DNA of 64,000 bases. Source: Pipra filicauda. Its lineage: Eukaryota > Chordata > Aves > Passeriformes > Pipridae. Positions within the stretch are counted from its first letter, which is position 1. Each line of letters begins with the position of its first letter. The notes under the pieces are model-generated. The model had not been told where the DNA came from and searched no databases. It saw only the letters and a list, made by a program, of their open reading frames with translations. The stretch spans positions 770,001 through 834,000 of the forward strand of contig NW_024104413.1 in assembly GCF_003945595.2 (NCBI RefSeq), given 5' to 3'. Positions 1 to 13,849 of this stretch are shown here, piece after piece. The position numbers were made by a program, and so were the translations under genes.

Positions 1-47
1 TTCGGGTGCAACTCTACTACAACGCTCTCCGTTTTTAATGATTGCAG

Positions 48-162
48 GCGGGCTAAACTCCGGCTATATTTGGAACAGCTAAAACAGCTTGTGCCTCTCG
101 GGCCGGACAGCACCAGACACACCACTCTAAGTCTGTTGAAAAGAGCTAAGATGCATATCAAG
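48..162 (+). CDS. MXD4: MXD4 exon: bHLH helix 1-loop-helix 2
   Basis: Acceptor ATTGCAG precedes 48 and donor GTAAAA follows 162. The 115-bp exon enters with one base completing an Arg codon and leaves in phase 0. It encodes [20 protein letters not shown] and onward to AKMHIK, the DNA-binding and dimerisation helices. Confidence 0.95.
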
Positions 163-3100
163 GTAAAAACATTCACGCATGTTTTTGTTTCTTTTGAAGG
201 AGAATCTTCCAGAATGTGTATCCATAGAGAGGAAACTAATTTTCACACAAAATCCGTATCCATATGTCCAATGTTCTGGATATATTGGCCTTTATTAGTT
301 GCAAAGATTTCAGTCACAGTATCAAGGTTTTGCAATTTACCCGGCAGTCTCAGATATATAAAAGAGTCATTTCTGCTTAGCTACAAACTAATGTAATTAT
401 TTACACTGTAGTTTAAAAAATAATATATATGTATCAAAGCTGTTGATTAATATGTTTGGTTTTTAAGGACTGAGCAAGGTAACATTGTATTGCATTGCTT
501 TCAATGTAAAAAGCCAGATCCACTCATTATAAAAAAAATAACAGAGTCAAAAGAGTTATAGCTACCAGTGAGCCTTATCCACATCCCACATCTTGCTGAC
601 CAGGTTCTGAAGCATTTTTTAAACATTTAAATGAACCCCAAAATTAAATTCAATCTCCTGCTAGTTGCTGGCTCCCCTTGTTACAAGTTTAAAACAAAAA
701 AAAAAGCCCAAAATCTCACCTGTGCAGGCTCTACACTGGCAAAGGTAATACAAAGTGAATCACTCCTTAGGCCTCCTCTCTCCAAAGACACCTTCACTCC
801 CATTTTCATTATCGTCATTTTCAGGGAACCTGGTTATGTGCAGAAATAAGACAAAGAGGTATTCAAACATAAAAGTTAAAGAACAGGTTTCTGCTGCTGT
901 GTCCAGGACTATAATTACTCATCTGGCATTTTTTTCAGTGTTACAGGGAAACAGGTCAAGAAAAGTGTCAGGAAAGGTTGAACACTGCCAGTAATCTTAG
1001 CATATTTTGGAGAACAGCCTGCTGATGTACATCATTAAGATGCACTGCAGTTACAGAAATGTAATTCATATGAAGAATTAAAGATTAATTTAAGCAAAAC
1101 TATTTGTGTGAACAGATTTGCAGAGCTACTTCTTCAGCTCTTCTAAGCACATTTACTCCAGCTGGGCAACCCCTGTTTTTACCATTTGAGATTTTGGCCT
1201 CTTGTTTATAATTCAGGCTAACATGCGTGAAAGGCACTGCATGTGGTTTTTGTCTTGGGCTGCCCCCCTATCATGGGCTTATGCATACAAATTGAAAAAC
1301 TGTTTTTACAAGTGGCGAGTGTGAGAGATTAGCCCTGTAGTTACCATTTCAGCTGCTGATAAAAAAAGCTAGGAACAGCTTCTTTCCAAATCCACTGCGC
1401 GCAGTACCAAGTACTCATTTTCTGAAAACTGAGACTGAAGTTTAACTTTCTTTTTAACATTTTAACTGAACCTGCCCTAACTGGGTTGGCACTTAATTGC
1501 TCCTCTTTGTCAGGTCAGCTCCCTCCCCGCTGCACTGCCAGAGCATGGCTGTGCCCGGCTCCCATTTCTAACACAGTCATTAGTTTTGAACTTTTCACAC
1601 ACACCCCCATGTATTGAAACTTACTCTGAGAGATTGGACGGTTTTGAGTCTCCTGGATATGAATCACAGAGTTCATTCCTAAAATAGCTGTTAAGAGTTT
1701 GGGATTGCAGCCAGGAAAATACAGGAAGAGGAAATCTGATCAATTGGGCACATTTGGTTTGTTGTGTACATGGATGTACCAACCCTTTTTCTTATTTTAA
1801 CATTGTGTATCCACCTCTGATGCATTTCTGCGGAGTGTTATTGCCTGGGAGGGGGCTTAACACCCGGCTGAAGAGCGTAGATCTCATTCAGCCAGGAAAT
1901 TGCCCAGTTTAAGAGTGTCAGTTTTTTTTTCAGAGAGAAATGCTTTTATTTCAGGCTTGCACTGGAACAGCAAAATCTCTGAGGGGTTTTGCTTGTGGTT
2001 TGCTGTGCACTGTCCCAGCCCGCTCTCCTCAGAAAAGCAAGCCCAGGTTCATTCAGATGGCAGGGAGACACTGTCAGCAGCTGTATTCACTCCCTGCACG
2101 TCTCCTAAATCTCAGCAGTCGTGTAAACACAGCTCACAGAGAAGTCTGCTCTTTCTTATAAGTGCTTTTACCGCTATAACCTGTAATTTACTGCATCAGT
2201 TAGATAATTTTTTTAGTAATAAAAGGTGTTTTGATCTGTGTGTTCTTCATGCTTTTAATCCCATCTTACTCATTACACTTTTTTCCCTAATTATACCGTC
2301 AAAACCAGCTATCAGTGATTTGGAAGAGGGTTCAGTTGAAATATTAAAAGATGCTACTTCTGTTACTGCATTTGGACCAACTGTGCAGCATGTATTCTTT
2401 TTATTTGCAAAATTAATACCTGCTGTTATTCTATCAGAGGGGAGATTTTAGGTAGATATGTGGAAAAATCCTTTCACAGGCTGTTTGCTGAGAAATTTTG
2501 GATTAATACCATTGATTTTGTAGGAGATATCACAGAATTATCATATTTGCTCTGCAGAGGTTCAAGGAAAAAAATCTAAGAATAAAGAGAATTGTTAGTA
2601 AATTCCTCCCACTATATATAATTAATGCTGCTTATTGTTAATTAAGCTTTTTAAATACTAAAATTTTCCATGGCCTGTGGTAGGAGGGAGAGCATTCAAA
2701 AGCTCAGGATGGTTCCTTTATGGTGATGGATAAGTCTCTTATTTCACCTAAAGTGGTGTTATGTTCTCACTGAAACCTGAGCTGCACTCGAGTTATCAAA
2801 GATGATGCCAGTTTTGCCTGATAAAATTATTTAAATATTCCCCACAACCAAGGCAACAATAATTTGGCCTTAGCCAAGGAATGTCTGCCAGTGGCAGGAG
2901 AGTCTCTGAGGGATTTTTTGTCTTTTATTATTTTTTCTCCTGCATCCATATATCTTATTGTGAGACAAATTCAGCTGTGACCTAGCCCGCCAAAACTGTA
3001 CTGACCTCTGCAGAATGCTAACTAAGAAATTAAATTCTTAAATTTCATTTTAACTTAATTAAAGTGTTTATATTGCTTTTAAATTACTGTTTATGAGAAG

Positions 3101-4457
3101 ACCTTAAGTTACTTCTGCTTTAACATGGGTAAAAGCAGTCAGCTTACTGTGTTCCTCTCCCTTTAAGAAATTGGAAGAACAGGACCGAAAAGCTCTAAAT
3201 ATTAAAGAACAATTACAGCGGGAACACCGCTACCTCAAGCGCAGATTGGAGCAGCTATCCGTGCAGGGCATGGAGCGTATCCGCACTGACAGCATGGGAT
3301 CAACAATATCCACTGACTCTGAACAAGGTAATTGAACCAGGGCTTCCCAAGGGGAGTCACAGGAGCAGGAAGGAAAAGGGAAGTAGGGGAACGAGAAACT
3401 GTCATTTAGAACTAAAACTGAGCTTTCAGCAAAACCCAGACAAAATTGTTCCATAACGCTATTTGAGGAATAAAAAACTAATGCAACTTTTTTACATTCT
3501 TTGGAAAATGTTCTTTTTTCTAATCAGTTTTGAAGCTATTAATACTGTGTGTATTTTTAAAGCTATTTATCCTGTGTGTGGTTTTGCCAGTTTTTTAAAC
3601 AATTACCATTTAATGTTTTGAATTTTTAGTGTAATTACTGGTAAGGCTGGCATAATATTTTCTCTTGGAAAAAGAAGTCTTATTGGGCTTAATTAGTTTG
3701 TGTGAATAAATTAATTCCACATCATTTATTGTGAAATTTTAAAGCATCTTCTGTGTAACAATCACCAAGGGTTCTCTGCATTTGGTTCTCATTTAAGACA
3801 GAGCTCTTGGAGCTGCCCGTCGCCATTTCTTATTTTCCCATTTGGAAGTTTTTCCGTGCTGAGCACTCGCCCAGGCTGTTTCAGGGCCTGTGGGAGCTGA
3901 GTGGTCGGTCTTGGGGCAGTTACTGGGGACAGATGGTCACGCCACAGTCCTCGCCAGCCAACACCTGTATGGGTTGGAATTACCAGGAGTGGGGCTTGTG
4001 CTATTACAGCCTTTGAGGGTCGGGTTCTTGCTAGATCAGTGTCATGTGCAGGTTGGAACAGTTCTGGGACAGCATTTGGTACTGATGTCACGCAGTGTAT
4101 TTATGTGGTTGAGGACAGAAGGGATTTTAATTCTCAGGTGGACAAGATGATCATTTCCTCAGGAGTTACTGTGCCAGTTCTTTTTGTTTTGATTACTGAA
4201 AATGAAGCATGATTCACGTTCCACCTGAACGCTGATTGACACTGGCCCATAATTACTTGCCTACAGCTGCTGCCTTTCTGAAAATGTGCCTTCTTATGTT
4301 TTCTTTAGAAGTAGACATTGAAGGAATGGAGTTTACTCCAGGTGAAATGGACAGTATTGGAAGTGCCAGTGATGCTGAAGACCACTACAGTTTGCAAAGC
4401 GGTTCGAGTGACGGAGGTTACACACATTCCCGCAGACTGAATGCCAGGCTCTCATAG
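48..4457 (+). CDS. MXD4: MXD4, MAX dimerization protein 4 (3' part, three coding exons)
   Basis: MXD4 is a bHLH-leucine-zipper repressor. It dimerises with MAX, binds E-boxes, recruits SIN3/HDAC and opposes MYC in the nucleus. Three exons are visible: 48-162, 3168-3327 and 4309-4457. All have AG/GT borders and their phases agree (phase 0, then phase 1). The first encodes the end of the basic region, helix 1, loop and helix 2 ([20 protein letters not shown]). The second encodes the zipper and a Ser/Thr-rich linker. The third encodes an acidic tail with [20 protein letters not shown] and [14 protein letters not shown]. This tail is what separates MXD4 from MXD1, MXI1 and MXD3. The SIN3-interacting N-terminus and the start codon lie before base 1. 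No frame break is seen. Assignment is from remembered family sequence, not a search. Confidence 0.95.
163..3167 (+). other. MXD4 intron (3.0 kb)
   Basis: This is AT-rich intronic sequence between two confirmed MXD4 exons. A 183-codon open frame at 1900-2451 has no acceptor or donor in phase with MXD4 and no recognisable domain, so I treat it as chance. No RNA gene or mobile element was recognised. Confidence 0.85.
3168..3327 (+). CDS. MXD4: MXD4 exon: leucine zipper and Ser-rich linker
   Basis: Acceptor CTTTAAG precedes 3168 and donor GTAATT follows 3327. The 160-bp exon enters in phase 0 and leaves in phase 1. It starts [16 protein letters not shown], a heptad-repeat zipper. It ends in a Ser/Thr-rich stretch, [15 protein letters not shown], that could be phosphorylated (inference). 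Confidence 0.95.
3328..4308 (+). other. MXD4 last intron (1.0 kb)
   Basis: Intron between the zipper exon and the last coding exon. Overlapping open frames on both strands at 3789-4212 lie in a slightly GC-richer patch. They show no domain or splice context and are treated as non-coding. Confidence 0.85.
4309..4457 (+). CDS. MXD4: MXD4 last coding exon: acidic C-terminus and stop
   Basis: Acceptor TTCTTTAG precedes 4309. The exon enters in phase 1 and reads [18 protein letters not shown] to the TAG stop at 4455-4457. The C-terminal end ([10 protein letters not shown]) keeps the basic terminal motif of the family but differs in detail from the human protein as I remember it. Confidence 0.95.
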
Positions 4458-5694
4458 TGCCTGAGTTACCTGTTCAACTCAGGACCATCTGACTGAAGCA
4501 CTTATATATGAATATTCCAGAGGTGTCAACTGCCACTCTTCCGGGAAACCCCAACCACAGTACTCTGACATGGAGGTTTCTTACCCACGGTTCCCTGCAC
4601 TGTAACCACAATATTAGATATTGTAAATCATGGGTTTGCTGCAGAGAACTGTGGTTAGGTACAGTTGTGACTTAAAGCTAGCTTGATGTAGCCATACTGC
4701 AAATTAAAGGAAATAAATTATGTCATTCCATTCAAGAAGAATTAAATTCAAACTGTTGGAAGCATGGCGTAAGGGAGTTTGACAGTTATTTTGATTTTGC
4801 AGAAACCATTTTTTGAACATGGAAGAATAAATGGAATCTACAATGTGTTAGTGATTCAGAGATACAAAAAAACCTACTTTTTGTGGTATTTTTTCATGAA
4901 AAAAAAAAAAAACAAACCCCCAAAATATTTTGAATGCTGCATAGTGGGCTTCATAGAGCAAATTCTTTCAGCAGTTGTTTGGGTAAAGCAGGCAGATAAA
5001 TCTTCAAATCTCAGATGATCTTTAGAAAAGGTTGTATTTACAAGTCACTACTGTACTTCAAAACGGGGGAAAAGCCAGCTCTAATAATGACTTCATGTGG
5101 GATGATCTCAACTTTCTTTTGCTTTTTGTATTCAATATCCAACCAGCAGCAAATCATTCTATCCATGTTAATGGGAGCAGTAGAAAGCAACATGGCAGTT
5201 TTAACCTGTTATCGTGGAATGGATGACATCTGAAGCATTTCAGTGGTTTTATGGGTTGTTGTTTTCATTTCTTTCTCTGAAGAATACAGAACTCAAGTGA
5301 TCCAGTTTGTGATAGTTAATCTTTCCTTACAAGGAAATGAAATCTGTTTGCTTGTATTTTTTTTCTTTTCTTCTATTTACACATGTCAATACATTTTTAT
5401 GGAAGGCATGGCTTAAGATTACAGTATTCAGCTAGAAGATAATTATTTTTTTTCTTTTGCACACTATAATTGCATTTTCTATTCTTAAAAAAAAGTGCAA
5501 AAAAATTAAAATGTATGCTGTAAAACAGCAAAGTTTATTTAGTACTCATCAAGCTGTTCAGAACATATTTACCCAACTTGTAGCAATACTATGAAGATGT
5601 ATTTTAATACAACTTCTGCTTAGTGAAGTCATTAGAGCTTGGCTTGCCGGGTAAGAAAAAAATGGACCAGTCTTTGCATTACCTGTTTAAAGAA

Positions 5695-5770
5695 GGTCTT
5701 TTAAAAAAAAATAAAGGAAGGAAAAAAAAAAGGAAAAAAATTAAAAATTAAAAAAAAAAGAAAAAAGCTA
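5695..5770. repeat. A-rich low-complexity tract in MXD4 3'UTR
   Basis: Several runs of 7-9 A are separated by single G or T bases, with one AATAAA embedded. It is low complexity, with no target-site duplication or element attached. Confidence 0.7.
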
Positions 5771-7077
5771 TAAACACTTTTAGGGAAGTGATTTTAGCAA
5801 GTGTAGTCTATATTTCCTGTAAGAGATTTTGTATTATATTTTCCTAAATGTTCTCATTTACTTGTATAGGGAGGGGAATGGTACAGACCCAGACCAGAGT
5901 CTCAGGGACTCTTCACCTTTGTCATATTGTGCCTTGGTGACCATTTATGTATGCCTCTCCTTTTCATTGTTTAAAGGACAACTAAGCTTTGTTTCAAGAC
6001 CCTCTGTTCAAATGGTCAGTTGTCCACCTTCTTGCGGACGAAGCAGAGGTGTGTATTTATATCTTCACCCTCTCACAACTGATTCAGTGTGGCTTTAAGT
6101 AAAATCATAACATTAGGTTTTGGTGCGAGGGTTAATTGTCTTTGTATGAGCCCTCCCTTGGATTCTTCAGCACCCAAATCTATATTTTGTTAGCTTATAA
6201 AGTCAGGGTCTCTGTGAGACCAGCGCTCAGTGGCTGAGGAAACACAAACGTACTGTGTAAGGCTATGGGATGTCCAAGTGTGGTGCCATTTTTAGCATTT
6301 GGATACAAGACCTCATGACAGACTGACCATAATGATCAAAAACAAAGGTTCAGTTGTTCTTTCAACATCTGACATACGTGTCCTCCCTTTGGCTCTTACA
6401 ACACGGGGTAGAAATATGAAATCATTTTGTGGCAGCTTACAGATCCTTGTTTGCACTCTCGCTTACTGCTTGGAACTTGCCAACAAGGAAAACATACATT
6501 TAATTTACATAACCTAATGGATGGCCACCCCTACTTTGGCTCTGGGGAGGGGCCTAAGGTTATCAACTCTGGCAGCTGAATTAAAAAATAATTAACAATT
6601 TTCTGTGATGCAGGTTTTGGTATTACGTTCTATACACCTTGCATATTACTAAAATCCTCATTGTTGGGGAAAGCACACAGCAATATACTCATTGTGTGTA
6701 GCTGACAAGCAGCAGAAATTACTAGCTCCTTTGGTGCATATGTAACTAATTTCCAAATCATGGAAAAAAAAAAAAAGAGTTTACTTTAACACACGACTGT
6801 TAACAGGAAAAAAAAAGGCTAGTATATTGTTGCTGTTCATTTATTATATAATGAACACATTCATGGATTGTAAAGTGTTTCCTTTCATGACAAGCAGCTC
6901 TTGCACAGAACCTCCGAATGAAAAAAGATTTGAAACTTACAGAAGGAAAAACGAGACTTTAAATTGAACATTATTGTACCTTAGGTCAACCTGAAATTTT
7001 CCTTTTAAAGATGAATGTGCTAACTTAATGAGTTCTTCCACGCTGGGTATCCATGGCTTTGTAGATCTTATATTTTC

Positions 7078-7083
7078 AATAAA
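7078..7083 (+). terminator. Distal MXD4 poly(A) signal
   Basis: AATAAA followed within 30-60 bases by GTTTATTTGTTTTTAC, a U/GU-rich downstream element. It is the best candidate for the main 3' end of MXD4. Confidence 0.55.
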
Positions 7084-7100
7084 AATTACTCGAATAATCT

Positions 7101-10100
7101 TGAGTGGAAATAAAAAGGGTTTATTTGTTTTTACTTTTTCAGTTATTACAGCTGGGAGCTATTATGCTGGTAAAGAAAAATGACACCATACTGCCTGTGT
7201 CATTCTCCCTCAAGCGCAGCCCAGTTTAAGGTGGAATTTTCAGGCACAGCTTCCCCAGACAGCAGCAGCCCAGTTAGGGGCAATGGCACAACAGTTCCAA
7301 GTGTCGGGCTTGGTGGCTGCTCTAACCCCCCCCAGCAGAGCTGCAGTCCCACAGGCTTAGTTGAGACTCTGACATTCCTTCAGGGACACAATTCTCCTGC
7401 TACTGAGCAGCCAGTGCAGCGCTACCTGTGGCCGTAACCCCGTGGGATGCAAAGTGTGTTATTGTTATTCATTTTTTTAAGCTGGACATTTGTGCGTGCA
7501 TCTGTGTGTGCACACAACTGTACCTGTAACCATGACATGACTGCAAAAAGCAAACTGTTGGCTGCAAGATTAAATCCTGCCACCACCTCGGCAGCTCTGC
7601 CATGTTGTGTCCTGACGGTGCTTTTAGCAGGCGAGGAGGTACCAAGTGCTCAGCTCATCTTAATTCCCCTGCAATTAGCACATGGGAAAAGAAGGAGTAG
7701 AGGCAAGATTACAGGGCTGCTAGGTCTTTTCCTCTGTGGAAAGGGCTCTGGAGAGATGAAGTCATCGAGAAGTTCTTTTTATGGAGACATGGAGGTTTGG
7801 CCTGTTTCCTGAGGGGAGAAGAAAGGAAGGGCTTTCCCTTGCAGCAGGCAGGTGTGGGGAGGATACGCACCTCCTCACTGCTCCTGGATTAGCGCTTCCT
7901 CCAGCTCCAGGAGCGCACTCTGTCATCACCACAGAGTGGCATAAAAAAACAGCCTAAAATTGTTAGTTTTTTCTGCACAATTCTCCACTGTAATTCAGGG
8001 GATGAATCCTCCTTCACATCCAATCTCTCTGCCCAACTTGTACCCTGCCAGGCCCATTGCAGCTGATTTATTTATCTTCTGAAAAGAGCAGGTTTGGCAG
8101 TAGAAACTCTTCAACACATTGTTAACCAGAGACTGGATCCTGTATTGTCTTGTGCAAAGGACAAACTCGGTTCAGAGAGTTTTACTGGATTAAATCAGAT
8201 ATAATAAGCCCCCTAAAAATCCATGAGAAGGCTAGTTTTTCATCTGGTGTTTGTATATTAGTTTCTATCCTCATTTATTAGTGTAAGCTTTGGGATGAAA
8301 AAAAAAAGACTTAAAATCTAACACAACTTGCATCTAACTTATAGAATTAAGACTGTGTGTTACTTTTTTTTACATGGATGAGTATGGATTCAGCTATACC
8401 ACACACAGCCCACCAACATTTAGTATTAAAAGTAAAAAAAAAAAAATTCTGAGCATCCAACTGTACCCATTTCAGCACATGAACTTAAATGCCAAAAGAG
8501 GAGAACTGAGAAACGGAAAGAGGTGGTGACTGTGGGCTCTGCCTGCAGACCTACTTCTGCTTTTCCTGGAGGTACTTAGCAGTCTCTGCTCCCGGAACAG
8601 GTGATTATTTCACCATTTTACCAACTTTTTGGCAGACTGGTAATTAGCGGTGAAATTTTTGATCCTCGCAGAGCAGCCCTGTGGAGAAGAAATATTTTTG
8701 AAAACAGCCACATCATCACAGTTTTTAATTAAGTAATATTAATTTTATACACTTCATTTTATGATGGCACTGATAAAGGAATGCTTGCAAAACAAATTAC
8801 TCTTTCAGAAACCTGTTGTGTTTTTTTTTTTTTAACTGGTAGAGGCCACTGTCTTGTGTGGTATGAGCCAGTAACAGTGCACTGACTTGCACTTTCCAAA
8901 ATTGGTGGAAGGATAATTGAATCTCTTTAGATACCCTTTAAGGAAGAGCTGTACTCCCTACAAATACTAATGGGGCAAACACACCAGAAATTAATTTCAC
9001 CAGCAATGAAATGAGCCAATTTGCTTAAGTGACTGCCTAAAAGCACTGTTCTTAATTGGTAGCTGCAAAGAAAACATTCAAGTGTGTTCCGTAACCACCC
9101 AGAATTAAAATCCAGGGGATATATGAAACAGAAAAGTCCAGAAACCATTTGGTCATCTTGACTGTTCTCTCTGCCTGAAGTATTGTAAATAACCCCAGGA
9201 AAGGATTCCTAGGAAGGCATGGCCAGCCAGAGGCTGGCCCACTGGCAAAGCAGAGGGAAGGCACCCCAATTTCAGAATTTCTTTCTTCCATTTTGCACGA
9301 GAGGCATAAACTGTGGTTACACGGGATTTATGGCATTGGAAGGGTCTGTGCAATACGGATGTTTAAGTGATGAAACTTTGGTGCAGGTGAAGCACTGACT
9401 GAGAGCCTTCTGCTGCTTACTGGTGAAATTGTTACCTAAAGGTGTTACGAGTGGGTTCTGTGCCAGAGCCTCTGGGTCCCAGAGCCAAAGGAGTGGTTCA
9501 TAGTTTGTGAGATGCATTTTACTGTATTATACAGATTCATTTGTACGCACGTACATGGCGCTTGCTACGTTCTGTAGCACACGGAGTACTGTGTTGTATC
9601 ATTATCTCGTCATAATATAAATACAAATTTTTATACCTTTTTGTTGTGGTATCCAGTTTTTTTTTAAAAATGTCATCGTTTGTTTTTTTTGTGCATAGTG
9701 TTTCTTCTCTTTGAAAGTCTTTACATGCTGCAAATCTTTACATATTGGTTTAATGACTATTTCATAAGGAGCTCACTGAGTTTTAGCAATTCAAATGAAC
9801 GGCATGGAATGGAGGCTGAAGTGCTGTTAAAAGTTCTTTTACACACACTGGCCTGATGAAACCCCAATAGTTATTAATATTATTTGTCTCTAACCATAGG
9901 TGCTGTATAAATTTCCACTATTACCTTTCTGAAGACAAACCAACCTGTAAAACAAAGTGCCAGCTGAAATGCATTAGTGTCTGTTCTAAGTAATTATACT
10001 TGAAATCATTCCAGCTCTGTACAAGGCAGAAAAAAAAAGCATTAAGAGGCAGTCTGCAAGTTCTGCATGTGTATTTTGTTGAATATGAAAGTCACATCAC

Positions 10101-13100
10101 AAGTGACGTGCAGCCAGACAAAAATGAGTATTTTAATTTGTTACTAGGAGAGACGAGACGAGGGACAGAGCTGAAATGCTTTTGTGAATTACATTGATTA
10201 CTCTCAGCTGCAGTGTGTGACATCCACTGGTTTGTGTGTGTTTTTCACACATGTTGGACTTAAATACAGCAATGTCTTAAAAATACAGAAATAGTAGTTT
10301 TAAGTTGAAATTGTGGCAAGTAGCTTGTTGATATGTTTATGTTTGATTTGAGTAGGTTAAGCTGCTGAATCAGTAAAAGTACTCCTGCACAAAGCACAGT
10401 AAACTAATTTATCACAGCTTTCTTTGAAATTAACACTATCACAGAATGAGCATAAAATACAATCCAGTCCTTACTAACTTACTGTAAATTAATCTCCAAC
10501 AGGAAAAAAGCTATCAAACTTTTAGCAGTGCTGTGTTTTGTGACAGCACTTTTCTCAGCACAAGAATTGCATGGGGTAACAGAATTATGACAAATGTGGG
10601 GACACTATTTTTGTAAATCCTGTACAGTTTATGACCTGCACAGCTCCTTTTATGACATCTGTCATGTCCTATCATCTGCTTTATAAGCAAAGCAAGTTTC
10701 CTCATGTCCAGGAGCTTGCCTTGCCTATCAGGATGAAGATGTTTTGTCAAAATGTATTTAAATAAGAAAGAGCCTTAAATTATAATTAAAATCATAATGA
10801 TATAACCATCAGGTTCCTCTAAAAGAGGTACTTTAAAGTGGATTTAATGGAAAAGCTATCAGTTATTATTCTTCTGTAAACTGTGAATTACCCAGTGTTT
10901 TTAAGGACCGTGGCATGGCAAGAAAGGTGTGATTATGGTGTGGGGGCCAGAGGAAGAGCAGAGTGCTGGAGTCACTGCTGCCTTAGAAGAGCTGGGCCTG
11001 GACGAACAGAGATTGCTGCTGATTTCTTTATGCCCACTATGGTTTTACACTCCCCACAGCTCTGTGAAAGCCCCCAAAAGCTTGCTCTCCTGTGCCACCG
11101 CTGCCCCACTGGGGATGAGCTGTGAGGAGGCTGATGGGAGAGAGGGAGCAGAGCAAGGAAGTGGGAGGAAGTGATCTGGTCCTGCACACTCCCTGCCGAG
11201 GTTCCTGCCGAGTCCCAGTGCATGTTCTCACACACGGGTTCAGTTTCTTAAGAACAAAACCCATTTGCAGACAGCCTGGCTCAGCAGCCCTGCTTGGGGT
11301 GCTCATTCAAAATAGGGTCAGGCGAGTAAACAAACCATTTTCTAGAACAAAACAAATCCCCTTGTGCATCACATGTTTAAATACATAGGAGTGTTAGCCC
11401 AAAGGTGGAGGAGCTTTTTGTATATTTATGGCAGTGAATCCAACAAAGCTGAAGAAAACTAATCACTTTGACCTGCTTTTCTGGGAATACAAGGTCTCAG
11501 AATGAAATCCACCGTTCCTCTGGAGAGAAGATACATGCACTTGGGAGAGAAAGCAAGCTGGTGCCAAATTCCTGTCTTATGACTTTGTTATAATCAAAGT
11601 TCACATGGCACTTCAAAAGCCATGCTTAATTCAGAATATATATCTGCTTAAAGGAATGAATTACCTTTTAAAACAGGGTGTTTCCAAAGACTGATTGTTA
11701 CTCCAGCAATCTCCAGCAGGGACCTCTACCATCCTGCTGCTGCCAGCAGGCGTGCAGTATGATGCAAAATGAAAAAGCTTCTATACAGTTACAGTTCACC
11801 AGCTAAAAACCTATTTCCATGTCTCCTCTGAGGGTTTTTTTCCCATGGAACAAAAAAACAAATAAAACCCCCATGAAACAAACAAACAAACAAACAAAAA
11901 CCCAAACAAAAAACAAATCCTAAAGCAGTAACAAGCAAACCACTTTTATGAGAGTTTTTCATCTGACAGATGTATCCCAGTGGGAGGGTTTAGACTGCCC
12001 AGCTGTGACACCTGCTTGGTGGCTGTTTATTACAGCCTTGGATGATGGGTAACCAAGAACTTCTCTCTGAGGTATCAGGCACAGTGATGTCATATTTTGC
12101 AGTGGAATAAACACAACATGATATGGATGGAATAGTGCAGAGCTTGCAGACATCCTTCCAGAAATGTTTATGTCTTAATCTGCTGGAATTCACCATTAAA
12201 TGGCTTGTAAAGGCAGTATCCTATCTCAGCAACCCATCCAGCTTTCAGGCACAGATGCAAAACGACTGCTCGTATTATGGAAAAAAAGGGTAAGGTAAGC
12301 CTTTAATTATGTTTTGACTGAACACAACCAAGACAAAAAATGAATCAGAGAAAAACAATCTTGACCCATAAGGATCTGCAAAAGGAAACAGTGAAGCACA
12401 TGGGGTGAGGTCAGGTGGGGAGAGGGGCTGTAAGAAATTTTGAAGACATCTTTGTAGGGGAAGTGTGTTGTTTAATCTCTGCCCTCAAAGCCGATGGATG
12501 GTCTAACAAATGAAAATTTGTTTCCCTTTAGAGGCTTGTTCTTTCAAAATGAGACTTTTATGTGCACAATGTTCTGACCTAAAATATTTCAATTCTAGCC
12601 TGAATTCCTATGCCAGTGGGGATTATGAGATCATGCTGTCTGTCAACTCCTCTTTCGTCCATCTGTTCCTCTCCTCCTTTCCTTGATAACTTCTGAACCT
12701 TCTGGCTAATTTTCACCAAATTTGACAAATCAGAGATAGGATGGAAGCTGCAATAATAATCCATGATGAAAACTTTCACAGAAATTCTCTGTGTGGGTAG
12801 AAAGAAAAACAAATTATTTCCTGCATTGATTGTGGCCCAGTTGAGCTCTTCACTGTTTTCAAGAGGTGGCCACTGGCCAGCAGGGATGTAGCTCCAAACC
12901 GGCTACAGAATGAGCATATAGTGCTGCTTGCCCAGCTACACAGACAGGGACATAGGTTTTGGGAAGTGGGACATTGTAGCCATGTGAGTCTGGAAAGAGG
13001 GAGAGGAACCAGTCACGCAGGGAACTGAAGGCATTAGTTGCAGCAACCCAGAGAGACAATTTGATAGAAAAAAGACAGACAATCTTTTATCAGATGTGTC

Positions 13101-13849
13101 TTCTTTCATCTAGGATGTGGACTTCAGTGGAAGAGCTGAATTGCTCTCAGGACAGCAGAATTTTAGGAAGTTTTCTAGGTATTTAAAATTTGCCTTTACT
13201 CAGGCATTTTTTTACATGAGTAACACTGAAACACTGATATTTATGAAACAAAAAAACCCAAACCACAATACTGTGAAGCACAACCCTGCAAAACACTGCT
13301 GTAGGAGAAGTTGCTTTTACTGCAAGTAACTGACTGAACTGAAACAGCACAGTCTTATGAAATAAGCTGGTGAATGCTTTTGTTCCTTTACCGTCGGAAA
13401 GACACAATGCACTCCCAGCTGCAAGACGATTTGAAAACTTCAGCCAGCCTAACTTGCAGCTGCATATCAGGCTGTACTCTGATGGGAAGAAATTCAGCAT
13501 TACAGCTCCTTTTACCCAGGAGAACTCACTGCCACGTCAGGGTTTAATCTAAAAGTGTCTTGCATGGACCACATTATACCAGAAATCAGCATTCTGTACT
13601 TTTTGAGTGATAGAGGTGCTGATTTTGATCTAGAAAACCTCATATGAGTTAGTCTTAGCTATGCTGAGCTGCAAGGTTGCTCATTGCCCTGTGTTGATTC
13701 CTTGCGACAATTGCATTGAGATTAGAGAAGCTGAACATTTAGGACAAGCAGTGGGAGGGCTCAGCTACCCTCATATGGACTGGGTCAATGCTTATCAGGG
13801 TGAAATGTAGAGAGAATATTTCTGGATGCAATAGATTTCTAGAATACCT
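7101..13849. other. Intergenic DNA between MXD4 and the HAUS3/POLN promoter
   Basis: About 6.7 kb without a supported gene. All open frames are short and lack recognisable domains or splice context. An AAAC microsatellite lies at 11874-11915. Several stretches of 200-400 bp are neither simple repeat nor recognised element. Any enhancers here could be found only by cross-species comparison. Confidence 0.7.
11874..11915. repeat. (AAAC)n microsatellite
   Basis: Consecutive CAAA/AAAC units with slight interruptions, read directly from the sequence. There is no adjacent LINE tail. Confidence 0.9.

Larger units (their letters stand above)
4458..7100 (+). other. MXD4: MXD4 3'UTR, about 2.6 kb
   Basis: AT-rich sequence after the stop codon with no credible coding frame. 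Poly(A) signals AATAAA occur at 4712-4717 (proximal) and 7078-7083 (distal), the latter followed by T/GT-rich sequence. A long distal 3'UTR is the expected form for MXD4. An A-rich run at about 5695-5770 could cause internal oligo-dT priming and a false 3' end. The end point is inferred. Confidence 0.6.

Noticed and set aside
1900..2451. 183-codon + frame in the MXD4 intron
   Set aside because: No splice sites in phase with MXD4, no domain, and AT-rich intron composition.
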